NCBI GenBank assembly: GCA_963675135.1
Contig: OY776132.1
Coordinates: forward strand, 66,230,850 to 66,294,849
Direction of reading: 5' to 3'
DNA from: Galeopsis tetrahit
Taxonomy: Eukaryota > Streptophyta > Magnoliopsida > Lamiales > Lamiaceae
Length of the DNA stretch: 64,000 bases
Shown here: positions 34,872 through 45,900 of the stretch, piece after piece
How the letters are laid out: each line of letters begins with the position of its first letter
Numbering within the stretch: position 1 is the stretch's first letter
Notes under the pieces: generated by a model
What the model saw: only the letters and a program-made list of their open reading frames with translations
Told to the model about the DNA's origin: nothing
The model's database searches: none
Made by a program: the position numbers and the translations under genes

Positions 34872-35660
34872 TCATCTAATTCTTCCAGTATCGTAAGCCG
34901 TCTTCCATCCGTCTGAAATACGTAGATGGTAAATATTCCATGAATCGATGATTGGCGGCAAAGTGCGTCCAACACCCATCGAAACCTGGACATATAGACA
35001 CATTAAATGTTATATACCAAATGCAACATATACGTGTAAATAAATTCTTAGTTAATACCTGTACGAAGTGATTCTCGTTAATTAGTGCCATCCAAATACT
35101 CTTTGGCTCTTGAGGCACTTCATTTCTAAACGGTAGATATGTAAGTGACATGCGTGTATCAAGAACCACCAAAACCACGTTATAAGTTGACGCAACTAAA
35201 CATCCCATGTATGGTAACGTGAACCAATGTGGTTTATAGGCGAACTCTGAAAAGCAATTGAGTTTATCAAGAATTGTGGGGACGTAATTATTCAACAAGA
35301 AGATTTTCTCGTACAACTTTAGATTGTGCGACAATTCATTCATCAAATCCATTCCTCTCACGATATGCACCGCCACGCTCACACGCTAAGAAAATACGTG
35401 TCTTTTTATTCCCACAACCATTATCCGAATGCTTGACAACAATAACTATGTTGTGCTCGTTCCCTGTACGTCGAACCCAAGAGAGGACTGCATCACGAGA
35501 CTCAAAGTAATTCATGTTCGTGAAAATGTCTGTGTAGTCCATAACCATTTCACGACACGGGATGTCCGGAGCATCATCATTCACCACATCAACAACAGAA
35601 TCCTCCATCCCCATATCATCATACTCATCTGAATGAAGTCCTCATCATCATCCAAATTCT
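34872..35660 (-). pseudogene. Deleted MULE gene: transposase N-terminus fused to OTU-type C-terminus
   Basis: The upstream half (35660 to about 35345) encodes an acidic start, then DYTDIFTNMNYFESRDAVLSW and IVIVVKHSDNG...TRIFLACERGGAY, the DNA-binding N-terminal type seen in plant MULE and FAR1-like transposases. The downstream half is out of frame with it and reads MNELSHNLKLYEKIF, WFTLPYMGCLVASTYNVVLV, LTYLPFR and NENHFVQV. After a 73-bp intron (34986-35058) it continues SMGVGRTLPPI...GWKTAY. This is the C-terminal part of the OTU-like cysteine protease fused to some plant MULE proteins, with His of NHFV as the likely catalytic His. The catalytic Cys region and the whole DDE transposase core are absent, so the gene is an internal-deletion relic. 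Confidence 0.75.
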
Positions 35661-36302
35661 AAAATTAAAAAAAAAAAATTATACAATTGTTCGAAACAAA
35701 TACATGAAAAATAACACCGATGTCCGAAATAGTTTGCCGAAAAAGGTCCACAGTTCGAAAAAAAACACTGAAAAAAGTGATTTGTCCGACTAATACTTTC
35801 GGACATGAAGTATACATCCGAAAAAAATTACCGGACTCTATCATCTTATTCACATAACCAGTGCCGCAAATCACAAATATCAGAAAACGAGAAAACCAAG
35901 GTAGTCATGTCAAAATGTATGTCGTAAACATATATTATTTAAACAAAATACAACTATGCAACCATAAAATATCAAAATAGAAGCATAAACCCTAACTATA
36001 AACACTCTTCAAATTTTCAAAAAAAAAACTTTCTAAACAAGCTAAAAAACTTACAAATGAGTTTGTGCCATCCCCACTAGTAGTCATTGGTAAGATTTCG
36101 ACCATATTCGACCACCTCCACCACAAGAATAAAACTTTGCGTAAATGGTAATTTTTTTTCTTCGCGTTCTTTTGATCGTCCTTATGCCTTCCCGCTATGT
36201 AGTACGAATAGGATGGGTGCACTCATTGGTGTATATTTTAATTTTTTTAGGAGAGGGTATCTTGGACATTTCACAAATTATTCAGTTGAAAAAAAATAGC
36301 TG

Positions 36303-36345
36303 GTGGGTGTCCTCAATAGAACCGTGTGTGTGTATAACCGCTGCC
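36303..36345 (-). repeat. Right terminal inverted repeat of the MULE
   Basis: Inverted copy of 31449-31491, followed by the second TTGCATGGA at 36346-36354. Confidence 0.9.
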
Positions 36346-37626
36346 TTGCATGGAATGGAAGTGGGAATTAAAAAATAAATGGGACATGGCCCATTCAAAA
36401 AACTTACAGTGAAAAATCAAGAGAAGTAGAACTTGGGCCTTGAGTTGAAATCAATTAATTGGGCTCAAACCCTTACACGCTCCAGCCGTGAGCAACAAGA
36501 GGGGAATTAAAACAGGAGACGACAGTTCGTGGGAAGGGAGGGGGAAAATTAGAGAGAAAAATAGCTTGGGTTTTGAGAGTCCCCTCCTCTCACTGCTCCA
36601 CTCAATAGATTAATTCAGCTTGTTATTTCATTTTTTTAGATAGATTAAATTTAACATTTTATTTTATTTGTGGCATTGAAGTATTGAAGACCTAGAGGTC
36701 CATTATTCCATGTTTAATTTGGTAATTTCAATTTCATTCATGTTTTGTAGCTTATTTTACATGAATTTTATTTTATTTGTTAATTTAGATATGGAGTAAT
36801 CTCTTGTTGCTTTGGGTGTTGAAATTATAAGGGTAATTAGTGGTTTATGGATTAATTGTTTGATTAGCTTATGTCTCGATTAAATTGCTTCTAATGTTCT
36901 GATTTGTATGATTTAATTTGTTGATCAATCCTATTAGCTAACATTTTCAATTATGTTAATTGCAACGAGAGTTGGGTTTGCATGATTGGGGTGTGGGTGT
37001 GAGCCTTGATTAATTAATTGAAGTTAAATAGTAATTAGCTTAACTGAGAGGGGATTGATTGCTTAGATCGACAACATTAGACATTAATCGAATAGAGGTC
37101 ATCTAGGAGATTAGTGAGAGGGCGAGCCGTAAATATTAATAATCGTGTTGAAAGTGTTTACGGGTCACTATACTAGTAGCTTATGGTACTAATTTGATCT
37201 CATAATTGTTAATTAGTGCACGTGTTTACCTGAGCCCCACGAGTGATTGGTCTACACATATATGTGATAGCCTTTAGCATAATTTAAGACATTATACTTA
37301 ATTATTGTGATTAGTTCGTTAATTCATTAGTGATCCCACATAAGGAAGACACACAAAACAATTCTTCCATTTGCACTTTAATCTTTGAAAGTTAGTTTTA
37401 GTTGTTTACTTAGTGTTTCTTTTTCTTATTGGTATTTGTTTTATCCTCCAGTTTAGCTTCTATAACACCATTCCGATGTATAGTTTTGGGGCTTCATGCT
37501 CTCCTAAGTTCTTGGACGATAACTACTTGGTCGTATACTTGCAGCACTATAACGAACCCATACACTTTTAGGTAAGTTATTTTTGTGATTAAAAAGTGAA
37601 AAAATACTAAAATACGAAAAAGTCAA

Positions 37627-37650
37627 TGACACCGTTGTCGGGGACTGAGT
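37627..37650 (+). promoter_or_regulatory. Primer-binding-site-like sequence of the outer element
   Basis: TGACACCGTTGTCGGGGACTG follows the LTR end by one base. It matches the TGGCGCCGTTGCCGGGGA motif found after LTRs of plant Athila/Tat-type Ty3 elements, with transitions at CpG-like positions as expected after methylation decay. Confidence 0.7.
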
Positions 37651-37915
37651 TAAGAGCCTTAAGTGGGACTTGAAACTTGTTGAGTGGTGTTATTAGTGGC
37701 ATTATATTTTTGTTATTTGGTTTTCTTTGAATTTGATACTTTGATTTTGTGTAGGTGTAAACTTCATCGACTAGATAAATGAATATAATTAATACCAATG
37801 GAATCAATGTTATGATCAAAATGGAATGATTTATCATCTACAACATGGAGATTTGAGCTACAATAATTAATGGAGGAACATTGATTATAACTATCATATG
37901 CAACAAGTTCTCTCC

Positions 37916-38644
37916 TGATGTGCTAAAATTTGCACTAGGGGATTGGATATCCTTCGAGTTAGGTATCTGGTTTCCCAAACAAGGAGGAGCAATCCAATTA
38001 CGCTGCTGCCTTCGATAGAATCCTCGAGAACCTGCAAAGAACACGCCGGAGGGGGGTCCGGCGCGGACACTCCGATGCCTAAGTCAGTATAGGGCTTCTC
38101 AATATATCACAAGGATCTCGAGATCCTTGGTTTATCAAAATAAGCTCTCGAAGAGTATCAAAAATGTATTTTGCACTCAGTATATTAAGTTTAGTAAAGT
38201 AAGAATATCTAACCTGAAAACCTCCTTGGATTTACCTATTTATAGAGACTTCCTTATAGGAAGAAGTTAGAGCTTCCCCCTATCTCGGAGCAGCTTCTTG
38301 GACTAAGCCCTGCTGGATGGACAAAGTCCTCCACTTTTTCCATTCCTGCAGAACCGACCATATTCATTCTTAGTGGACTTCGTCCCCTAAGATAAAGGAG
38401 GATAAAGTCTTTCTTCTACCCAGCCTGGACCGGAAATGGTGGAATTCCCCTATATTTACGGCTCATGAACTCATATCAAGACTAATTCTTCCCGATGCAT
38501 CTCTCCAGATGGAGCTCCCTCCAGAGGGACCTCCAGAGGGGATTCTTTATCCAGAGAGTATTACATAATCCAATCCTTCCACTTTTATCCTATCCTCCAT
38601 ACACGTGTCGACTCCTTATTAGATGACACTTTTAGGCCGCATCA
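37916..38644 (-). repeat. 3' LTR of the Tat element
   Basis: Same length as its partner at 48632-49360 with roughly 13 substitutions, most of them transitions. Confidence 0.93.
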
Positions 38645-39117
38645 TCTACTCCCCCCTACTCTCGTAAAAGGGAGATATCTTTTGTGAGAGTAGAAAATTC
38701 CAATGAACCTAGTACAGCGGCCCCTTTTGGAGAGACGTGTATTGTTCCTGCTTCGGAGAGGAAATTTCAAAAAATGCCCTACTTCAAAGGCTTTTCCCGC
38801 ATCTAGCCTCGAAGACGTTTCAGCTTCCGCGCTTGGGCCCCACGCAGTCGCTTTTTTCTCTCTCCTGTTATCCTCCCGAGGAGAATCCTCGATTCTACCC
38901 CATCTTCTTTCATTTACTCCACGCAACCGCCTTCTTTCCTTTTCTCTCTTTTGAATTTCATTTCTTCCAAAAAGTTCTTTGTTATCTCCATCTCTCCTCT
39001 CAGGCGGTCTTCCTCCCGAGTTTCACCGTCGCCGGTCGCCCCGAATGATTTCGTAGTCCTCCTAATCAAGGTAACCTAGATATCCTTCTTTTCTTCTTTT
39101 ATTAGCACTGTTAGTCG

Positions 39118-41300
39118 ATGTCGAGCCTTCTTTCTTCACCTGAAGCTCTTGGCCAAAATCCCTCTGAGTCCACTCCATTTCCGATGGGGAGCCCAGAGAA
39201 TAGAATTTCCACTTCCTCCCAGATCGACCATACTCACCTAGCTAGCCTTATTCAAGCCTACGACTTTCCATCAGAATATACTTTTCGCATTCCTCGCTCA
39301 AATGAACGCCCAGATCTCTCCGAACCCCGAACTCTTGCCTTTTTCGAGGCTCAACTTAGGGCAGGACTTCGATTTCCGATCCACCCTTATTTGGCTGCCA
39401 TATCTACCCGCATGTAGATCCCTCTTAATCAGTTCACTCTGAATGCTATCCGTACCATGGTAGGATTTTTCATTTTGGTGAAAGGGAATGGCGGTGAACC
39501 TTTTGCTGAACTGTTTCTGAGCCAACACTCTTGTAAAGTGAACGATGGCTTCTTCTATGTTAGTGGGAGGAGGTCTCGTGTTTGCAAGTTTATGAAAAAA
39601 CTCCACGAAGAAGAGTCATCCTGGCGAGATTATTATTTTTTTGTTACTAGCCCCACTGATTAGCCGTTTCCTCATGGAAATTGGATATTCCACAATCCAG
39701 GAATACTTCCTCCTCCTTTGAAAGCTTACTCCGTTTCAAATCACACTGTTATGACTAATCTCAATACCCACGTCCGTCTGCACGATTATTTTGATATTCT
39801 TGGTATTTGCAAAAATCCTCTCATCCTCTCCCACTTTGGCTTTTGTCCTCAAGATTTCCCTTTAGATTTTCGAGATGGTAAAAAATCTTCTATTCTTATA
39901 TTTTGCTTCTTGCATGTGGCTATTTTTCTGAGTTCTGAGAATTTTCTTGGTTGTCCGCAGCGATGAGTTGGTTAACTCACATCTCACGGGATGCCCCTGC
40001 TCTCAGCATAGTGAAGGCCCCTGTGTTATCTGCTCCTGAGGATCCTCCAAAAGCTCCTCAATCTCCAGCTCTAGGAAGCTCAGCAAAAACCCCGGCTCCA
40101 GAGAGTTCTTCGAAAGTTCCTCCCCTCCCTAGCTCTTCTACTCAAGTCCCGGGTTCTGTTGCCAAGAGAACTCGCTCGGCTACCAATGCCTTCTTCTCTG
40201 ATTGTGGCACTTCTAAAAAGAAGAAGGGAAAGGTTGCTCGAGCTCTTGCTGAGAAAGAAGTTCCTCCTTCTGCTGCGTTTGAACCTCTCCATCGCCTTAT
40301 CAGACAATGTCCTCCTCCTCCCAACATTGAGTTATCCGACAAGCCCCTTCCTGAAGATCAATTGCTTCGTGGTGCCCATCTTTTTTCAGAGGTATTTTCC
40401 ATTACTCTCATGGTTTCTTCTTTCTTTACATCTTAAACAATGTTTCTTTTCTTCATGTAGTTTGGTCTTACCTACGCTAAGATATTCGACCAAGGTGTTG
40501 AGATGGTGGCTGAGCTTGAACTTCTCCGAGCTGAAGCATCCTCTTTCCAGTCAACCCTCAAGGGCGTCACTGCGGAGAAGGACAAAGCTCATAAACGAGC
40601 TCAAGCTCTGGCTGAGGAGCTGCCTCTTCTACGGGCTCAAGGCAAGCAGGATGCAGCCAGGATTAAGCACCTGGAAGAGGAGGTGGAACGGATGGGACGC
40701 GAGCTGCCGGACGTCGGAGTGCAGGCTTGCATTAAATCCTTGTTTACCTCCTCTTTGGGTCAAGAATTCTTGGGAACTCTTCATACTCAGTGGCTATCCA
40801 GTTTCCTAAAGAGCTCAAGCTTTCTATGCGCCATGGGGCCACATATTCCTCACTTCATCGACCATGGCTTCAGCAATGTCGTGGCCGAGCACTCAGCCCC
40901 AGGGTTCGATGGGACCTACTCTCATGAATTTCGCTTGGATCAGCTCGCCACTCCTCCAAAATTCTTAGGGGATCCTAAGGAGAGCCCCGACAGTCCTTGG
41001 TGGCTGCCCGGAATGGGTCAGGCCATCACCAAGTTACAGGCAGCCAAGGTGGGCATGGCTGAGCTAAAGCCTCTAGAGCAGCTGGTTTATCCTTATGTCT
41101 CCGCTCCAAATGTGGTAACAGGGGTAGATGGAGAGACGTGCGTTGAGGATACCTTGAGAGGTGGAGTAGGCCCAGAGGAGGGCGGAGGATCTAGCAACCA
41201 TGTTGCTGTGGACGAGGGCGCTGCTGAAGGAGCTGTAGTCGAGGGAGCTGAGGTCGAGGGAGCTGTTGCTGAGGAGGCTGCTGTTGAAAAAGCAGTTTAA
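39118..41300 (+). pseudogene. Antisense additional gene of the Tat element (Transposase_28 / 'gypsy-type transposon' domain), spliced
   Basis: Runs opposite to gag-pol. Three exons, 39118-39877, 39961-40391 and 40461-41300, join in frame through two GT-AG introns. Residues about 30-240 (AYDFPSEYTFRIPRSNERPD, FFEAQLRAGLRFPIHPYLAA, FTLNAIRTMVGFFILVKGNG, WRDYYFFVTSP, FDILGICKNPLILSHFGF) resemble the plant 'putative gypsy type transposon' domain. Next come a Ser/Pro-rich linker with basic SKKKKGKVARAL and a coiled coil (ELELLRAEASSFQSTLKG, ARIKHLEEEVERMG). The end is an Ala/Glu/Val low-complexity tail. In-frame TAG stops at 39415-39417 and 39661-39663 break it; the frame is otherwise intact. Such antisense extra ORFs are known in Grande and Retand-like elements; their function is unknown. 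Confidence 0.8.
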
Positions 41301-41690
41301 ATTTCATATTTCCATGGTCACACCGAACAATTTACCTTTCTTTTGTTTCGCTACACTCTTTATTTTCTGCTCGTAATACTTGCTCTCATACTTTATTGGG
41401 GACCCCACACTCCTGGATATGTGGGGGTTTTTTTGTAGTAATCGGGTTAGCTTCATATTGATTGTTGGTTGGCGTGTTTTTTCTTTTCTGCTTGCATGAG
41501 TAACCTATAAGACCAGTAAAGAATATGTTGGAGGTGTGCTTTCCTCCCCCCCCCCCCCCTTTGTTGGTCTTGTAGGTTATACCATAATCATCTCTTGGTT
41601 GTATAATCTTTTGGTTTCAGGTGGCTTGGTTATGGGGAGACATCCTCCATCTTTTCTTGACTTCTGAACTTCTATTTGTCTCTCTCTTTT
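41301..41690. other. Spacer between the antisense gene and the satellite-like array
   Basis: Non-coding element sequence that must hold the 3' UTR of the antisense gene. It includes a run of about 13 C at 41548-41560 inside a T-rich stretch. No frame of interest. Confidence 0.5.
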
Positions 41691-42681
41691 AGAAGGTCTT
41701 GAATCATAAAACCTATTTTTTCATTAAGTAGTCTTTGTGGTTCTCAAGTATGGTGAGGACTCATTGGAGCATCTAGGCTTCTAGGCCTCTGAGTGTTTCT
41801 CACTCTTATTCTTAAAAGATTTTAATTCATAAAATCTTCTCATTTCATTGATTAACCCTCTTGGGTCTCAAATAGGGCGAGGGCTCTCTGGAGCACCTCG
41901 GCCTCTAGGCGTCTGAGTGTTTCTCACTCTTATTCTTAAAAGATTTTAATTCATAAAATCTTCTCATTTCATTGATTAACCCTCTTGGGTCTCAAATAGG
42001 GTGAGGGCTCTCTGGAGCACCTCGGCCTCTAGGCCTCTGAGTGTTTCTCACTCTTATTCTTAAAAGATTTTAATTCATAAAATCTTCTCATTTCATTGAT
42101 TAACCCTCTTGGGTCTCAAATAGGGTGAGGGCTCTCTGGAGCACCTCGACCTCTAGGCCTCTAAGTGTTTCTCACTCTTATTCTTAAAAGATTTTAATTC
42201 ATAAAATCTTCTCATTTCATTGATTAACCCTCTTGGGTCTCAAATAGGGTGAGGGCTCTCTGGAGCACCCCAGCCTCTAGGCCTCTGAGTGTTTCTCACT
42301 CTTATTCTTAAAAGATTTTAATTCATAAAATCTTTTCATTTCATTGATTAACCCTCTTGGGTCTCAAATAGGGTGAGGGCTCTCTGGAGCACCTCGGCCT
42401 CTAGGCCTCTGAGTGTTTCTCACTCTTATTCTTAAAAGATTTTAATTCATAAAATCTTCTCATTTCATTGATTAACCCTCTTGGGTCTCAAATATGATGA
42501 GGGCTCTCTGGAGCACCTCGGCCTTTAGGCCTCTGAGTGTTTCTCACTCTTATTCTTAGAAGATTTGAATTCATAAAATCTTCTCATTTCATTGATTAAC
42601 CCTCTTGGGTCTCAAATAGGGTGAGGGCTCTCTGGAGCACCTCGGCCTCTAGACCTCTGAGTGTTTCTCACTCTTATTCTT
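41691..42681. repeat. 124-bp tandem array in the Tat element (about 7 full units)
   Basis: GAGTGTTTCTCACTCTTATT recurs every 124 bp, at 41791, 41915, 42039, 42163 (AAGTG), 42287, 42411, 42535 and 42659. Units differ by only a few bases, except for a degenerate unit before 41791 and a truncated last one. Each carries GGCCTCTAGGCCTCT-like and AAAAGATTTTAATTCATAAAATCTT segments, the latter partly palindromic. It lies between pol and the antisense gene, in the hypervariable 3' part where Tat/Ogre elements are known to generate satellites. Confidence 0.93.
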
Positions 42682-42983
42682 TTTCATATTCATACATCAT
42701 ATATTCGAGTAAGAGAAAGATAATCAAGACACAATAATTCTGGATAACTCTTTCTTCAAAAAGGATAAAGCTTCATTGATTTATTGTCAGTTTTCAACAT
42801 AGGCCATAGATAACCTACGTCGGTCTCATTAAAAACCTTTTTACGGAAAAACCCCAAAGGGGAAACCCGTAAAGAGGGAAAAAGAGCTCCGGTGAAGCTA
42901 CTAAATACATTAAACAAAAATATGAATTAATGCAAAACTCGCAAAGCAGAAATAAAAAATGGTCTCAAGACCTTACACTTTCT

Positions 42984-45900
42984 TCAGACAAAGAATCTCT
43001 TCAAATGGCAAACGTTCCAGGGTCTAGCTATGTCGACTCCTTCCATGCTCTGCAGTCTATAGGCTCCTCCCTTTAGCACCTGCGTGATTTTATAAGGCCC
43101 CTCCCAGTTGGGCTCTAATTTTCCCGTATTCTTTAGGGCATCAGCTCTTCTTAGCACCAGGCCCCCCACTCTAAAGGACCTCGGGATCACCCTTCGGTCA
43201 TATGCAGCTTTAATTCTGCTCTTGTACCTTTCCGCACGCACTCTAACCATCTCTCTTTCTTCTTCCATTAAATCCAGGGCCTCTTTCATCAGCTTCTCAT
43301 TTTGATGTTCTTCAAATTGGGCAATTCGGTGGGACTGCAGCACGGCCTCTGGAGGTATCACCGCCGCAGCTCCGTAGACCAGCTGAAAAGGGGATTCTCC
43401 AGTTGCTGTCTTTGGGCTAGTTCTATATGACCACAACACATTATCTAACTCATTCACCCATCCTCCTCCTATTTTCGTCAGCCTTGTTCGAATACCATCT
43501 ACTATCGTTCGATTAGTAACTTCCACTTGTCCATTAGCTTGAGGATGAGCTACTGAGGTGAATCTCTGTATTATGTTTAGTCTTGCACACCATCCTCTTA
43601 CATTTTCTCCATTAAACTGTGTTCCATTATCAGAGACAAATATTCTGGGTACTCCGAATCTGCAACAAATTTGTTTTCTCAAGAATTTAATCACATTCTC
43701 TTCATCTATTGTAGCCAGAGGGGCAGCTTCAACCCATTTGCTAAAATAATCCACTGCTACTATAAAAAATTTCCTTCCTCCAGAGGCTGGAGGGAAAGGC
43801 CCCACCAAATCGATTCCCCACTTAGCAAAGGGATATGGAGAGTGCATAGTTCCCATCTCTTCCGCAGGGATTCTTATCAAAAGACCATTTTTCTGACACT
43901 TGACACATTTTTTCACGAACTCCTTGGCATCTTTCGTCATGGAGGGCCAATATAACCCGGCCCTTAAGGCTTTCTTCACCACTGTCTTATATCCCTCATG
44001 ACTAGCCGCATCTCCTTCATGAATTTCTTTGAGTGTGTACATCGCTTCTCGGGTGGATATACACCTCAAGTATGGTTGGGTAAACGACTTCTTATATAAG
44101 TGTCCTCCAATAATACAGTATTTGATCCTAAGAGCTCGAGTTTCTCTGGTGGTAGGAGCGTCTGCTCCCTTGGTGAGTTCCACCCATATAGCTTTTCTCC
44201 AATCGTCTCTTTCCTCAATGGAACCAATGGGGTTCTCCAGGGTCTCCCTTTCTGCTATTACCAATGTCACTGTTCCTTGTCCATCAAACTCTGTGGAGCT
44301 AGCGAGTTTAGAGAGGCTGTCCGCCTGCATATTTTTCTCTCGAGGTACCTGGACTACCTCACAATCTTGGAATTTGCCCATTACTTCTTTGGCTCGTTCC
44401 AGATAGGCAGCCATCCTGTTATCTTTGGCTGCATACTCTTCATTCACCTGTTGAACAACTAATTGGGAGTCGGAGTATAGAGTTACCTTTGGAGCTCCCA
44501 ATTCTAGTGCCATATCCATTCCTCTGATCAAAGCTTCATACTCTGCTCCATTGTTCGAGGTCATGAATTGAAACCTCACTGCAAATTGTAGGTCCTCTCC
44601 TTGAGGGCCCACTAGCACAATCCCTGCTCCACATCCGCTCAGAGTCACTGAGCCATCTACGTATACCTTCCATCTCTCTGCTTCCTCTGGTTTAGTAGAT
44701 TCTTGTATGAAATCAGACAAAGTTTGGGCTTTTATGGCCCTCCGTGGCTCGAAGTCCACATCATATTCTTGAAGCTCTATTACCCATCTCACCATCCTTC
44801 CTGAGAGGTCTGCTCGGCCAATGACCTGTTTCAACAAATAATTAGTGCGGACCAGTATTTTGTAAGAGAGGAAATATGGGCGCAATCTTCGCGCCGTAAA
44901 TACCACGGCCAGAGCGGCCTTCTCGATTTCTGAGTACCGAGCTTCAGCTCCTTGAATGACCTTACTGACGTAATATATAGGATGTTGGAGAGGTCCCTCT
45001 TCTTTGACCAAGGTTGTGCTCAACGAGAATTCCCCTACAGAGAGATACAGAATGAGGGTATCTCCAGGAGAAGGTTTTGTCAGCTTCGGCAGCTGGGACA
45101 AATGATGCTTCAGATCTTCAAAGGCCTTCTGACATGTTTCACTCCACTCGAACTTGGCCCCTTTCTTGAGAATTTTGAAGAAGGGGTGGCTTTATTCGGC
45201 AGATCGGGCTATGAATCTGCTCAATGCTGTGATCCTCCCATTGAGCGTCTGGAGCTCTTTCACGTTTCTCAGTGGCTGCATGTCCAGTACAGCCTTCACT
45301 TTAGCTGGATTCACTTCTATCCCTCTTTGAGTAACCATGTATCCGAGGAACTTCCCCGATTTCACTCCAAAAGAGCACTTGGCTGGGTTCAACTTGATAC
45401 CGTTCTCTCGAATTATCTGGAAAATTTCCTCCAGGTCCTCCACATGTTGATCTGCTTTCACACTCTTGGCCAGCATATCATCTACATATATTTCCATGTT
45501 TCTTCCTAGTTGGCTCCGGAAGACAGCATCGACCATCCTTTGATATGTTGCTCCAGCATTAATTAATCCGAATGGCATTCGGACATAGCCAAACGTTCCG
45601 CATGCTGCTATGAAGCACACTTTGGGGACATCTGAGGGGTTCAGCTGGATCTGGTGGTATCCTTGGTATGCATCCATCATGCTTAGTAGCTCGAATCCAG
45701 AAGTCGCATCCACTAACTGGTCTATCCTTGGCAAAGGATAGTGGTATTTGGGACATGCCTTGTTGAGGTCCCTGAAGTCGATGCACATTCTCCATTTCTC
45801 TCCCCCTTTGGATACTAACACTGCATTGGAGAGCCATTCCGGAAATTGTACTTTCACCACGTGCCCTGCTTTCAATAGCTTCTCTACTTCTTCATTTACT

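Larger units (their letters stand above)
31449..36345. mobile_element. Mutator-like transposon (MULE), 4.9 kb, two-gene cargo
   Basis: Terminal inverted repeats of 43 bp (31449-31491 and 36303-36345, two mismatches; starting GGC, with shared core CGGTTATACACACACACGG) are flanked by a perfect 9-bp duplication TTGCATGGA at 31440-31448 and 36346-36354. A 9-bp duplication is the Mutator hallmark. Inside are a plus-strand plant-mobile-domain gene (32288-33723), a ~144-bp tandem array (34020-34560) and a minus-strand gene with a MULE-type N-terminus fused to an OTU-type C-terminus (34872-35660). The central DDE transposase domain is missing, so this copy is non-autonomous. Confidence 0.9.
31156..37625 (+). 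repeat. 5' LTR of the outer element, split by a MULE
   Basis: 31156-31448 and 36355-37625 together form an LTR of about 1564 bp. The left part matches the family start (TAATTAGTGTAAAAATTCC here, TGATTAGTGTGAAAATTGC in the solo LTR), with the first G mutated. The right part ends at AAAGTCA, just before the primer-binding-like sequence at 37627. Confidence 0.75.

Noticed and set aside
40503..41300. Separate 265-codon gene with coiled coil and Ala/Glu tail
   Set aside because: It joins in frame to upstream exons through a good GT-AG intron (40392-40460), so it is the last exon of the antisense Tat gene.
41690..42690. CRISPR-like array of regular repeats
   Set aside because: Units are contiguous 124-bp tandem copies without unique spacers, in a plant retrotransposon.
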